A stretch of 64,000 nucleotides of DNA from JASGTU01 sp963821815 (GCA_963821815.1 CAWGFG010000006.1:2852001-2916000); one strand, 5' to 3'. Shown: positions 47,009 to 57,946, counted from the stretch's first letter. The notes: generated by a model from the letters alone, not told the origin. Numbers and translations: made by a program.

Positions 47009-48250
47009 ATGCTAGATGTGGATGCGATTCGCGCCAAGTTCCCCGCCCTCAACGAAGCCTACAACGGTCGACCGGCTATCTTCTTCGATAACCCGGGCGG
47101 TACCCAAGTGCCGCGCTCGGTTATCGACGCCATGGTGGACTACCTGAGCCGGCGCAATGCTAACACGCACGGCGTCTTCGAGACCAGTGTCCGCACCGAT
47201 GCGACCATCGATCGCGCACGACAGGCCGCCGCCGACTTACTCGGCGCCGATCCGGGCGAGATTGTCTTCGGCAATAACATGACCAGCCTGACCTTCAACT
47301 TGGCCCGCTCCTTGACCAAGGAATTCGGCCCTCGCGATGAGGTTGTCGTTACTCGGCTTGACCATGACGCGGACATCATGCCCTGGGTACGCCTTGCCGA
47401 GGACAAGAAGGCCAAGGTCAACTGGGTCGACATTGACATGGAGAACTGCACGCTGGACATGAACCATGTGGAGTCTCTTATTAACCCCAATACGAAACTG
47501 GTTGCAGTCGGATACGCCAGCAACGCCAGCGGCACCATCAACGATGTGAAGCGCATTGTTGAACTGGCACGCACCAATGGCGCCTACTCGTTTGTGGACG
47601 CGGTACAGTATGCACCTCACGGCCTCATTGATGTGAAGGAGCTCGGCTGCGACTTCCTCGCCTGCAGCGCCTACAAGTTTTTCGGTCCGCACGTCGGCAT
47701 ACTCTACGGCAAGCGCGGTCTGCTGGAACGGCTAGACGCTTACCAAGTGCGTCCGGCGGCTAAGTCCGTACCCGGGAAATGGGAGCAGGGCACCAAGAAC
47801 CATGAGGGATTGGCAGGCGTTGCAGCGGCAATCGACTACATCGCTGAAATCGGCGTTGCCTACGGCGGCGTCTATCCCAATGCGACCCGGCGCGAGAAGT
47901 TAATCGGTGCATGGAAACAGATTCACGATTATGAACATATGCTCATCGACCGCATGATTGATGGCCTGCAACTCATTCCCCGAGTGCGGATCTACGGTAT
48001 CACTGACCGTACCGAGCGTTCGCACCGTCTCGCCACCATCTCCATCCGCAAGGAAGGAACCACGCCACTGCAGTTGGCGGAGGCGCTGGCGGAACAGAAT
48101 ATCTTCGTGTGGGACGGCAACTTTTATGCGCAGGCGCTTTCGGAACGTCTAGGCGTGGAGGACAGCGGCGGGCTCCTGCGCATCGGCATGGTCCACTACA
48201 ACACGCTGGAAGAGGTCGACCGCTGCCTGCGCGTCGTCGAATCCGTCTAG
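47009..48250 (+). CDS. Cysteine desulfurase-like class V aminotransferase
   Basis: A 413-residue PLP enzyme of the class V aminotransferase/SufS-CsdA group (cysteine-desulfurase-like, VC1184 type). GNNMTSLTFN binds the PLP phosphate, the Asp is in SFVDAVQYAPH, and Lys is in CSAYKFFGPH. The usual active-site Cys-containing loop is not obvious, so desulfuration is uncertain and a racemase or lyase role is possible. No Suf or Isc partner lies nearby. Confidence 0.88.
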   Translation: MLDVDAIRAKFPALNEAYNGRPAIFFDNPGGTQVPRSVIDAMVDYLSRRNANTHGVFETSVRTDATIDRARQAAADLLGADPGEIVFGNNMTSLTFNLARSLTKEFGPRDEVVVTRLDHDADIMPWVRLAEDKKAKVNWVDIDMENCTLDMNHVESLINPNTKLVAVGYASNASGTINDVKRIVELARTNGAYSFVDAVQYAPHGLIDVKELGCDFLACSAYKFFGPHVGILYGKRGLLERLDAYQVRPAAKSVPGKWEQGTKNHEGLAGVAAAIDYIAEIGVAYGGVYPNATRREKLIGAWKQIHDYEHMLIDRMIDGLQLIPRVRIYGITDRTERSHRLATISIRKEGTTPLQLAEALAEQNIFVWDGNFYAQALSERLGVEDSGGLLRIGMVHYNTLEEVDRCLRVVESV

Positions 48251-48438
48251 GCATGCCGGTCTTCGCATCATCCCGGCAACTCGAATGCTGCGTGTCGGTG
48301 ATCATTGAGACCGTGTGCCTTCCCGATTTGATTGGCGCAATTCGACTACGGTACAATACGCGGACTTTCAATTCGTTCGAGTGGGGCGTTGCAGAACGGA
48401 ACAGCGCCTGCAATTGCAAACGATAGCCAGCCTTACCT

Positions 48439-48743
48439 ATGAAAACGCCAGATGAATGCAGCACCATCCAGGAAGTGCGCGGTGCCATCGATGAGATCGA
48501 CAATCAGATCATCGAAGCGCTCGCACTTCGCTTCCAATATGTGAAGGCCGTCACCCGCTACAAGAAGACCAAGGAAGACGTGCTGGCGAACGATCGCTAT
48601 AACGCCGTGATCGAGGCTCGACGCGAGTGGGCGGCTGCCAGCGGGCTCGATCCGGATGTGATTGAAGAGATGTACCGCACCCTCATCGGCCACTTTATTG
48701 ACGAGGAAATGAAGGACCTCGGCCTCGTCGATACCGGTCAGCA

Positions 48744-48747
<4 letters not shown>
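48439..48747 (+). CDS. AroQ-class chorismate mutase/PchB-like protein
   Basis: A 102-residue all-helical chorismate mutase-fold protein. It closely follows the PchB (isochorismate-pyruvate lyase) pattern: MKTPDECSTIQEVRGAID at the start, then RFQYVKAVTRYK and ARREWAAASGLDP. PchB makes salicylate from isochorismate with low chorismate mutase activity. No isochorismate synthase is seen, so either activity is possible. Its TGA overlaps the ATG of the glycosyltransferase gene (ATGA). Confidence 0.85.
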
Positions 48748-49898
<1,151 letters not shown>

Positions 49899-49937
49899 GT
49901 ACTAGACACAACCTTACCAATTTTCGGAGACTTCTAG

Positions 49938-50630
49938 ATGGAACTGCGCCAATACTGGGAAATCCTACGCAAGAGATGGTGGATTCCTGTCGTTCTGGTT
50001 GCACTCGTGGGATTCTTCAGCGTCATCCAATTGCAGCCGCGCCAGCACCAGCCGCCGCAGTATACCGCGTCCATGCGCATGCTGGTTGGCGTGATGCCCG
50101 CAGCCGAAGCGGACACAACAGCCTACGATCCGCGCTACTATGCATGGCTGGCAAGTGAATACCTAGTCGACGACTTTACCGAGGTTGTGCGTAGTGACCT
50201 GTTTGCACAGCACGTAAGCGAGCGGCTAGCCGACAGCGATATCACGGTGCCTGCAGGGGCCATTCAGGGCAGCGCCGCTACCGGTAAGCAGCACCGCATC
50301 ATCACGCTATCATTTAGTTGGCCCGACCAAGCGCAGCTTGCGGAGATTGCCCAAGCCGCAGCCGATGAACTCACAGAGAATGCTGCGTTCTATTTCCAAC
50401 AATTGGGCACGGACGGCGCCGGCATCACATTGTTGGATGCGCCGGTAGTATCGGAAGTTGGACCTTCCACACGTGACCAGTTGGAACTGCCGCTACGGCT
50501 GTTGTTGGCCTTCTTTGTCGGCATCGGCATCGTCTTTCTGCTGGACTATTTGGATATGTCCGTGCGAGGGCGCAACGACCTGGAAGCGATGGGCTTCGCG
50601 ATCCTTGGAGAAATACCGAAACATCGATAG
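49938..50630 (+). CDS. Wzz/chain-length-determinant-like membrane protein, copy 1
   Basis: A 230-residue polysaccharide co-polymerase. Two membrane helices (about residues 18-36 and 185-205) bracket an extracytoplasmic helical region. It starts MELRQYWEILRKRWW, a typical Wzz N-terminus. The short length and missing kinase domain match split (Gram-positive or Chloroflexi-style) systems where CpsD is separate. The product likely controls chain length and export of the polysaccharide. Next to a second Wzz-like gene and a CpsD-like gene. Confidence 0.85.
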   Translation: MELRQYWEILRKRWWIPVVLVALVGFFSVIQLQPRQHQPPQYTASMRMLVGVMPAAEADTTAYDPRYYAWLASEYLVDDFTEVVRSDLFAQHVSERLADSDITVPAGAIQGSAATGKQHRIITLSFSWPDQAQLAEIAQAAADELTENAAFYFQQLGTDGAGITLLDAPVVSEVGPSTRDQLELPLRLLLAFFVGIGIVFLLDYLDMSVRGRNDLEAMGFAILGEIPKHR

Positions 50631-50648
50631 GATGAGTTGCTCTGTAAC

Positions 50649-50739
50649 AGTGGAGCGCTGTCAATGAAGCGATGTAGGTAGAGCACTGTCAGTAGAGCGA
50701 TGTCAGTAGAGCGGTGTCAGTAGAATGAAATTAGTGAAC
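50649..50739 (+). repeat. Six-and-a-half tandem copies of a 14-bp unit
   Basis: The unit AGTAGAGCGATGTC repeats with exact 14-bp period from 50649: copies 1-3 vary, 4-5 are nearly identical, and 6 and the half copy decay. It lies between two Wzz-like genes, just before the ribosome site of the second. Confidence 0.85.
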
Positions 50740-50752
50740 TGGTAACAAGACT

Positions 50753-51472
50753 ATGAGCTTTCAAGAATACATCCAGATTATACGCAAACGCGGTTGGATC
50801 ATCGTGCTGACAACTGTATTGGCTGCAGCAGCGGCTTTTGGCATCAGCTACGTTCAGGAAGACCTGTACCGCGCAACGGTGTTCATTAGCACCGTGCCCG
50901 CTCGACCGGACTGGGGTCTGAACAATACAGCGAAGGACCTCATGCGCAATTTCGCCGCTAATATCCAAACGCCCGAGGTTGCCCAGCGCGTCATCGATCG
51001 AGCGCAGCTTGATCAGAACCCATACACGTTCTTGAGCAATGTAACCGTTGCGCCGGAATCTAGCGACTTCACCATCAAAATTGAGGCGCGCGACCGAGAC
51101 GGCGAAGTGGCCAAGCTGATGGCGCTGACCCTAGCCGACGAGTTCGTGGATGAGCGTACGGCCTATTATGCGCAACAGGACAAAGGCGACCGCATCGAAG
51201 TGAAGATTCGCAGTCGCGCAATCGGCTACGACCAAATCCAGCCAAAACCCTTGATCAACGCCGTGGCTGGAGCTGTGCTCGGTTTCCTGTTAGGCCTGGC
51301 TATTGTCCTAGTATTAACTTGGATGGAGGCCGATCTGCTGCGTACGCCCATTGCCGTGGAGCGTTCGCTGAGCATTCCTGTGTTGGGGACCATTCCCGCC
51401 ACCGCAAGCGCCAGAGAGAACGCCCAGGCTGTGCCTAGCACGACTCGCGTTGGCGAACCCAAGACTGCATAA
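50753..51472 (+). CDS. Wzz/chain-length-determinant-like membrane protein, copy 2
   Basis: A 239-residue second co-polymerase-like protein, starting MSFQEYIQIIRKRGWIIVL, with two membrane helices (near residues 17-34 and 162-182) and a cytosolic tail that ends SIPVLGTIPAT. It diverges strongly from copy 1, so the two may form a hetero-oligomer. No ATPase domain is attached. The 120-bp gap upstream is mostly the 14-bp tandem repeat. Confidence 0.85.
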   Translation: MSFQEYIQIIRKRGWIIVLTTVLAAAAAFGISYVQEDLYRATVFISTVPARPDWGLNNTAKDLMRNFAANIQTPEVAQRVIDRAQLDQNPYTFLSNVTVAPESSDFTIKIEARDRDGEVAKLMALTLADEFVDERTAYYAQQDKGDRIEVKIRSRAIGYDQIQPKPLINAVAGAVLGFLLGLAIVLVLTWMEADLLRTPIAVERSLSIPVLGTIPATASARENAQAVPSTTRVGEPKTA

Positions 51473-51598
51473 CCGACGCGCCGGTTCGCCCCATCGCGGC
51501 TGCGTTGTACTGGTATGTAGTGTGCCAACTATCGGCGCCTCTCCCGCTACAGGACCACGTAACACTAGAGCCGGTGGGTAATCGGAGATAAAGGCACC

Positions 51599-53980
51599 GT
51601 GCGCAGCCGAGCTTTCCAACCATCCATCCCGATAATCCTGCTCTATTTGGCCGTCGCCGTCTATGCGGTGATCTTTGCCTACTTGACCATCACGCGCTAC
51701 GCCGCTTTCGAAGCACGCGCCTTGGACATGGGCAATCTGAATCAAGCCATTTGGAACACGGCGCACGGTAACTGGTTTCATTTGACCAACCAAGAGGGCG
51801 TCGTCAACAGGCTTAGTTTGCACGTCGAGCCCATCCTACTTCCCATTTCAGTACTATATCGGGTCTACCCAGCGCCGCCGACGTTGCTCCTATTGCAGGC
51901 GATCATCGTTGCGCTAGGCGCGTTGCCGGTCTTCACGCTGGCGCGCTATCGTCAGTTCGGGCAATGGGCGGCTTTGGCCTTTGCCGTCACGTTCTTGCTC
52001 AATCCAACCATCCAGGCTGCTAACTGGTTGGAGTTCCATCCCGTCACGCTGGCGCCCACCTTTTTGCTCGCCGCATTCTACTTCCTGGTGAAGCGGCGCT
52101 ACGGCTGGTATGCGCTGTTTGCCCTGTTGGCTGTCTCCTGTAAGGAAGAAATCTCGCTGCTGCTCTTTATGGTGGGTCTGTATGCCCTGCTGGCGCTGAA
52201 AGAACGCCGTGCCGGCATCCTGACCATGGCGCTCTCGCTGGCATGGGCGGCTATCGCCGTCTTCGTGGTGCAGAACGCTTTCGCTGCGGGCAACATCCAC
52301 TGGGGACGCTATGCCTATCTGGGCGATACGCCAGCACAGATGGTGCGCACGCTGCTAACGCAGCCGGCGACGGTTTGGAGCCAGTTGCGAGACGCCGGTG
52401 CGCTGCGCTATCTGCTTCAGATCGTGTTACCCTTTGCCTTCACACCTCTCGTGGGTCTGGAACTGCTAGCGCTGGCGTTGCCCTCATTCGCCCTCAACCT
52501 TCTGGCCGATTTCTCGCCCATGCACCAAGTCTACACACTCATCTATGCGGCGCCCATCGTGCCGTTCGCCGTCATAGCCGCCATCTATGGCAGTGAGCGA
52601 CTGTCCGGCTGGCTACCGAACCAACTACCAGAACGGCTATCGCGCCGTGGGCTGGATTACAGGGGCATCATCGCGGGTATCGTGTTGATCTTCGCGCTGT
52701 ATGCTTCGCTTCAACACGGTTATCTGCCGGGCGGCGGGCAGTTCACACACTACACGGTCAGCGACCACGACCGGATCACCCAATCCATCATCGACCTGAT
52801 ACCGGCAGACGCAAAGGTGTCAGCTCAGGACCGGCTCGACCCGCACGCGAGCGGGCGCGAAACCATCTACATCTTCCCGCGCATCGAAGACGCCGACACG
52901 GTTCTCGTGGACGTGACCGGTCCATCGTGGCCGCAGCACCCCAACGATGTGCGTACAACGCTCAATGAGCTGCTGGCTAGTGGGTTCGGAGTCGAGGCGG
53001 CGGATGACGGCGTCCTACTTCTCAGCAAGCGCGCACCCTCATCTCAGATCCCGGACGGCTTCTACTCAGCCTGGCGACGACGGGACCACGTGCCTGACGA
53101 TCCCATGGAGGTTGATTTCGCGGATCAGCTGCGTCTCATGGACGTAAACGTGCGCCTGGATGAACACGGTGAGACCCTCGTCGACATCTACTGGCAGGCG
53201 CTGCGTCCGCTGGACACGGACTACGATATAACCATCGCCATGCGAGACCGCAGCGGCGACACCCTATTCGACTCCACCTATTATCCGCCCGCAACTCTCT
53301 TGTGGTATCCTACGTCGCAGTGGGAACCGGAACAGACGACGCTTGTGCAAACGTTGCCGTGGAGCCCTGAAGCGGACGAGTTCTCTCTTTACGTGGGGGT
53401 CAGCGGCGCTGATCGACTGAAAATTGTCAAAGCTGTCCAGGGCGATTCTCCGCTTCCCGTTCTCGATGGCGACACGTTGGTGCGTCTCGGTGCATTCGAA
53501 CGCACAAATAGCGGTCAGTGGGTTTCCGTTCCGCCGGACGAGTCGACGCCGAATCGAGATGTGCAGGCGGTGTTTGCGCAGCACTACGAGCTGGAGGGCG
53601 CCACTCTGCCGGATGAGGCCTCGGTCGAAGAGGATTTGGCATTCAGGCTCTACTTTCGAGCACTGTCGGGCGTGGAAGAGGTAGACAAGGACTACTCGCT
53701 ATTCGCGCACCTGCTGGATGCGAACGGCGAGCGAGTTGCCCAATTGGACTGGCAGCCGCGTGACAGCGGCGGGCTGCGTCCGACTTCATCCTGGACAGCC
53801 GGCGAGCGCATCGTCGACAGCGAGGTGATGGAGCTTCCGATGAACCTTGCAACAGGCGAGTACCGTATGGTTGTAGGGCTATACGATTGGGAGAGTGGAG
53901 ACAGACTGCCTGTCACGAGCGGTACCGATACAGGGCAAGAGCTTGTCCACTTGGGGACGATCACCGTCAAATCCGAGTGA
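51599..53980 (+). CDS. DUF2079 membrane protein (glycosyltransferase-like)
   Basis: A 793-residue protein. The first ~390 residues contain about ten membrane segments of the DUF2079 family, distantly related to GT-C glycosyltransferases. The N-terminus has the conserved ALDMGNLNQAIWN segment with an Asp in the position of the GT-C catalytic acid, then SLHVEPI. The remaining ~400 residues are a soluble, beta-rich extracytoplasmic part, unusually long for the family. The start is GTG with GGAGA upstream. In this polysaccharide locus it may use a lipid-linked sugar, but the reaction is unproven. Confidence 0.85.
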   Translation: MRSRAFQPSIPIILLYLAVAVYAVIFAYLTITRYAAFEARALDMGNLNQAIWNTAHGNWFHLTNQEGVVNRLSLHVEPILLPISVLYRVYPAPPTLLLLQAIIVALGALPVFTLARYRQFGQWAALAFAVTFLLNPTIQAANWLEFHPVTLAPTFLLAAFYFLVKRRYGWYALFALLAVSCKEEISLLLFMVGLYALLALKERRAGILTMALSLAWAAIAVFVVQNAFAAGNIHWGRYAYLGDTPAQMVRTLLTQPATVWSQLRDAGALRYLLQIVLPFAFTPLVGLELLALALPSFALNLLADFSPMHQVYTLIYAAPIVPFAVIAAIYGSERLSGWLPNQLPERLSRRGLDYRGIIAGIVLIFALYASLQHGYLPGGGQFTHYTVSDHDRITQSIIDLIPADAKVSAQDRLDPHASGRETIYIFPRIEDADTVLVDVTGPSWPQHPNDVRTTLNELLASGFGVEAADDGVLLLSKRAPSSQIPDGFYSAWRRRDHVPDDPMEVDFADQLRLMDVNVRLDEHGETLVDIYWQALRPLDTDYDITIAMRDRSGDTLFDSTYYPPATLLWYPTSQWEPEQTTLVQTLPWSPEADEFSLYVGVSGADRLKIVKAVQGDSPLPVLDGDTLVRLGAFERTNSGQWVSVPPDESTPNRDVQAVFAQHYELEGATLPDEASVEEDLAFRLYFRALSGVEEVDKDYSLFAHLLDANGERVAQLDWQPRDSGGLRPTSSWTAGERIVDSEVMELPMNLATGEYRMVVGLYDWESGDRLPVTSGTDTGQELVHLGTITVKSE

Positions 53981-54065
53981 AGATGAATGAGAACATGACA
54001 GCGGTGCGTAAATTGATATACCAGACGGTGAGACAGGCTGGAAACGGCCTCAGAAACGGAACGCC

Positions 54066-54716
54066 ATGCTTAATTTAGTGACCGTGACCGAACCACGCAG
54101 TCCCGCGGCTGAGGCCTATTTGAGCCTGCGCACCAACCTGGAGTTCTCCAGCATGGAACAGCCGCTGCATACGATCCTTGTCACGGGCGTGGATGAGACC
54201 GTAGACAAGAGTATTGCGCTGGCGAATCTTGCCGTGGTGATGGCCCAAGCAGGCGACCGCGTCACACTAGTGGACGGCGATCTTCGTCGCCCGCAGCAAC
54301 ACGAGATCTTCGGGCTGAACAACAATTCCGGTCTCGCTACGTGGCTAGACGACATCGAGGAGAAACCATTGCTTCAGCCGACCGAAGTCGACGGTCTTCG
54401 CCTGTTAACCAGCGGACCGGTTCCGGACAATCCGGTGACATTGCTGAGCCACAAGCGGCTCACTGAACTGTTGGTCGAGCTGTCTGTGGACCAAGATTAT
54501 GTACTGGTGGATGCTCCGCCCGTGTTGGCAGTGACAGATGCCGCGCTATGGGCTAGCCGCGTAGACGGTACTGTGCTGTTGGTGAACGCCGGTCGGACGA
54601 AGCGCGATCACGCACAACGCGCTAAAGCCATGCTGGAACGAGTGCATGCTCGCATTGTCGGCGCGGTGCTGCTAAATGCTGAACAGGATGCCAGCATGAC
54701 TGGCTATGGTACTTAG
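54066..54716 (+). CDS. CpsD/CapB-like ATPase with degenerate Walker A
   Basis: A 216-residue BY-kinase-like protein. EAYLSLRTNLEFS, LVDGDLRRPQQH (Walker A') and YVLVDAPPVLAVTDA (Walker B) match CpsD/CapB. The Walker A loop, usually PGEGKS/T, is VTGVDETVDKS, keeping only the Lys-Ser. The C-terminal tyrosine cluster is reduced to a single Tyr. It may bind nucleotide poorly and act as a structural partner of the Wzz proteins, or use a variant loop. Confidence 0.85.
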   Translation: MLNLVTVTEPRSPAAEAYLSLRTNLEFSSMEQPLHTILVTGVDETVDKSIALANLAVVMAQAGDRVTLVDGDLRRPQQHEIFGLNNNSGLATWLDDIEEKPLLQPTEVDGLRLLTSGPVPDNPVTLLSHKRLTELLVELSVDQDYVLVDAPPVLAVTDAALWASRVDGTVLLVNAGRTKRDHAQRAKAMLERVHARIVGAVLLNAEQDASMTGYGT

Positions 54717-54807
54717 CGAGCACTGTGACTACGCAGACGGAAACCCAGCGTATACTCTCCGGAACAAAATCGAAGGCATCGTAAGGCTTAGTTAGAAAGA
54801 GGGCGCA

Positions 54808-55875
54808 ATGAAAGGCTTGATCCTCAGCGGCGGCAAGGGCACTCGGCTCTACCCCATTACATTTACACAGGCGAAGCAGCTTGTGCCCGTAGCCAACAAG
54901 CCGGTCATCTTCCGGGTGATTGAATCAATCAAAGGGGCGGGTATCGACGAGATCGGTGTCGTCATTGGCGATACGGGAAACGAGATTCGCCAGGCAGTCG
55001 GCAACGGCAGCCGCTGGGACATCAAGATCACCTATATTCCCCAGGAAGCGCCGCTCGGCCTTGCACATGCCGTGAAGATCAGCCAGGATTTCATTGGCGA
55101 CGACCGGTTCGTCATGTTCCTGGGCGACAATGTTATCGAAGGCGGCATTAGCCCGCTTATTGAGCAATTTGCGGATTCGGACTGGAACAGCCAAGTAGTC
55201 CTGACAGAAGTCGACGAGCCGCAGCATTTCGGCGTTGCCGAGCTAGACGGCGATCGTCGCATTGTGCGCCTGGTGGAAAAGCCGCACACACCGCCCAGCA
55301 ACCTGGCTCTTGTTGGCATCTACATGTTTGACACCAACATCTTCACCGCCGTCAATGCAATCGAACCGAGCTGGCGCGGCGAACTGGAGATTACGGACGC
55401 TATTCAATGGCTGGTGGATCACGAATTCCAAGTCCATCCCTATATCCATCGCGGCTGGTGGATTGATACAGGCAAGCATGTGGATCTGCTGGAGGCCAAC
55501 AATCGCGTACTCGCCGAGAAGGTGCACACCGTGGAAGGCTATGTCGATCGTGACAGTCAGATCGATCACCTGGTGACGGTGCAACGCGGCGCAGAAGTCA
55601 TCAACAGTGTGATCCGCGGTCCAGCCATCATCGGTGAAGACTGCCGCGTGGTCAACAGCTATGTGGGCCCTTTCACTAGCATCTACCACGACACGATCGT
55701 GGAGGACAGCGAAATCGAGCATAGCATCGTGCTGGACAATAGCAGCATCATCGACATACCTGGGCGTATCGAAGACAGCGTCATCGGCCGCGACGTGGCT
55801 GTGACCAGGAGCGCTATCAAGCCAAAAGCCTACAAGATGACCTTAGGCGATCATTCCCAGGTTGGGCTGCTCTAA
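54808..55875 (+). CDS. rfbA: Glucose-1-phosphate thymidylyltransferase, long form
   Basis: A 355-residue nucleotidyltransferase making dTDP-glucose for deoxysugar synthesis. LSGGKGTRLYPIT is the phosphate-binding loop, followed by KQLVPVANKPV; the Asp in FLGDNVIEGG is the metal site. The C-terminal ~110 residues form left-handed beta-helix repeats (isoleucine/valine hexads), as in StrD/RmlA-long enzymes, not the short tetrameric RfbA. AAGAGGG precedes the ATG. With RfbB it makes dTDP-4-keto-6-deoxyglucose. Confidence 0.95.
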   Translation: MKGLILSGGKGTRLYPITFTQAKQLVPVANKPVIFRVIESIKGAGIDEIGVVIGDTGNEIRQAVGNGSRWDIKITYIPQEAPLGLAHAVKISQDFIGDDRFVMFLGDNVIEGGISPLIEQFADSDWNSQVVLTEVDEPQHFGVAELDGDRRIVRLVEKPHTPPSNLALVGIYMFDTNIFTAVNAIEPSWRGELEITDAIQWLVDHEFQVHPYIHRGWWIDTGKHVDLLEANNRVLAEKVHTVEGYVDRDSQIDHLVTVQRGAEVINSVIRGPAIIGEDCRVVNSYVGPFTSIYHDTIVEDSEIEHSIVLDNSSIIDIPGRIEDSVIGRDVAVTRSAIKPKAYKMTLGDHSQVGLL

Positions 55876-55906
55876 AGATGCGAAAGCCGGAAGTCGAGTC
55901 TTGTTG

Positions 55907-56710
55907 ATGGACGAGAGCACCACACAGACTCTCGCGCCATCTTCGCTACCGGCATTGGCAGCCGTCATGCGCATGTACGCTTGCACGGCGCATATGGAGC
56001 TGCTGCAGACGTTGTTCAAACATGATCCGCCGGTGCCCATGTACGAAGTAGCTAACGGGTCTATCCAGGAGGAAGCTTCTTCCGCACTGCACGTGTTGGA
56101 GGATATAGGCGACCGATTGCGCCGGCTGCACCGGGCGTACGGTGAATGGGTCAACTTTGACGCCAGCGCCTATTTCGACCTGACGCACGCCCAAACGAAT
56201 CGGCTCGTGCACGTATCGGAGCGTGTGAGTACGGTACACGTGACTTTTTATGCCGATCTGTTGCTTCCATCCTTTCATAAGGCGGAGCAGTGTTGGTACG
56301 ACGAGTATTGTCCAGCCTATCTGCGCATGCTATACGAGCTGCAAAACGGGGCTGATCCTGCGCAAGCGGTCGGAGTGTTTACCGGCGTGATCCAGCCGGC
56401 GATGACTGAGCTTTGGCATTCGCTGCAGCGAGTAGTGGAAGAGACCAACGCGGCAATCGTTTGCTATAGCGACTATCTTGTCGCCTATCTGAACCGCGAT
56501 GAGTCCATGCGCTGGCAGCATATCTGGCGTCAGAAGCCCGCGCGTGCAATTGACTCCGCACTGCTGCCTGAATTGCGGTCATTGAATACGCTGACATTGT
56601 CGACCGAGTTTCCGCTGCCGGCATCGCGTCAGCCAGGACGCATACGCCGATTGCGCGCCGAATCGTGTTCGAGGACGACCGCGCGGGCTCATGCGACTCA
56701 ACCCGTTTGA
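55907..56710 (+). CDS. Protein of unknown function (267 aa) between rfbA and rfbB
   Basis: I do not recognise this protein. It is predicted largely helical and soluble, with Cys, His and Tyr scattered in the first 200 residues and an Arg-rich tail (IRRLRAESCSRTTAR). A frame start at 55862 (TTG) would overlap rfbA; the ATG at 55907 is chosen though its ribosome site is weak. Position suggests a link to deoxysugar or polysaccharide synthesis, but nothing in the sequence supports an enzymatic role. Confidence 0.6.
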   Translation: MDESTTQTLAPSSLPALAAVMRMYACTAHMELLQTLFKHDPPVPMYEVANGSIQEEASSALHVLEDIGDRLRRLHRAYGEWVNFDASAYFDLTHAQTNRLVHVSERVSTVHVTFYADLLLPSFHKAEQCWYDEYCPAYLRMLYELQNGADPAQAVGVFTGVIQPAMTELWHSLQRVVEETNAAIVCYSDYLVAYLNRDESMRWQHIWRQKPARAIDSALLPELRSLNTLTLSTEFPLPASRQPGRIRRLRAESCSRTTARAHATQPV

Positions 56711-56914
56711 CAGGTAGGTCGCATAGCGGCGAAACTGGCATGGAGGCTGTTGCGGTTGGCAATCGATTGAGCGCGGATCCGCCAGCGGCTTGTGCGGAGA
56801 CAGCCGCGGTCGTTGACCGCAGCGTTGCATGTCACAGACAGGAAGACCAACTGCCGGACGAGAGCGTAAAGTAAGCCTTCTTCAGGATGAATGTGTTAAG
56901 GACGAATGTAACCA

Positions 56915-57946
56915 ATGAAGAACTTGATGATTACAGGCGGCGCCGGCTTTATCGGTTCCAATTACGTACGCATGACGCTGGAGAAGCACCCAGACTATCA
57001 CGTGACGGTCTATGACAAGCTAACCTATGCCGGGCGCCACGAGAACCTGCAGGATGTCGCCGAACGTTTTCGCGATCGATATCGATTTGTCGAGGGGGAT
57101 ATCTGTAACGAAACGCTCGTGGAACGCGCCATCACCGAACACGACATTGACACGATCATCAACTTCGCTGCCGAAACGCACGTGGACCGCAGCATCCTCG
57201 ATCCGGATGCGTTCATTAAGACCGACGTCTACGGCACCTACGTGCTGCTGGAGGCGGCGCGCAGGGCCGGCAATCTTCGATACCACCAGATCAGCACCGA
57301 TGAGGTGTACGGGCATATCCACGGCGACCATCGCAGCCTAGAGACGGACATCCTTGCGCCGCGCAGTCCCTACGCAGCCAGCAAAGCCAGCGGCGACCAC
57401 ATGGTCAACGCTTATAACATTACCTATGACCTGCCGATTACCATCAGCCGCGGCGCCAACAACATCGGCCCTTATCAATATCCGGAGAAAGTGGTCCCGC
57501 TTTTCATCACCAATGCGCTAAATGACATGCCGCTGCCGGTCTATGGCGATGGCCAACAGCGCCGCGATTATCAGTATGTAGGCGATCACTGCGAAGCTGT
57601 CGACCTGGTGCTGCATAAGGGCGTGATCGGCGAGACCTACAACATTGGCACGGGTACAGAGATGACCAATCTGGAGATGGTCGAGATCCTGCTCGACGAA
57701 CTGGGCAAGCCGCGCTCGCTCATCCAGCACGTGGAAGACCGCATGGGCCACGACCGCCGCTACTGCCTGGACGTGCACAAGGTGATGTCGCTGGGCTGGG
57801 AGCCCGACTACACGCATGAAGAAGCCATTCGCGCCACTGTGCGTTGGTATGTGGATAACGAGTGGTGGTGGCAGCCTATCCGATCCGGCGAATTCAAAGA
57901 GTACTACGATCGCGTCTACGGCAATCGCAAGAAAATCCAGTCCTGA
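56915..57946 (+). CDS. rfbB: dTDP-glucose 4,6-dehydratase
   Basis: A 343-residue extended SDR. TGGAGFIGSNYV is the NAD loop, FAAETHVDRSI the conserved strand-loop, STDEVYG carries the catalytic Asp-Glu, and YAASKASGDH the Tyr-Lys pair. It converts dTDP-glucose to dTDP-4-keto-6-deoxyglucose. Epimerase and reductase partners (RmlC, RmlD) are not in the window. AAGGA precedes the ATG by about 11 bases. Confidence 0.97.
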   Translation: MKNLMITGGAGFIGSNYVRMTLEKHPDYHVTVYDKLTYAGRHENLQDVAERFRDRYRFVEGDICNETLVERAITEHDIDTIINFAAETHVDRSILDPDAFIKTDVYGTYVLLEAARRAGNLRYHQISTDEVYGHIHGDHRSLETDILAPRSPYAASKASGDHMVNAYNITYDLPITISRGANNIGPYQYPEKVVPLFITNALNDMPLPVYGDGQQRRDYQYVGDHCEAVDLVLHKGVIGETYNIGTGTEMTNLEMVEILLDELGKPRSLIQHVEDRMGHDRRYCLDVHKVMSLGWEPDYTHEEAIRATVRWYVDNEWWWQPIRSGEFKEYYDRVYGNRKKIQS

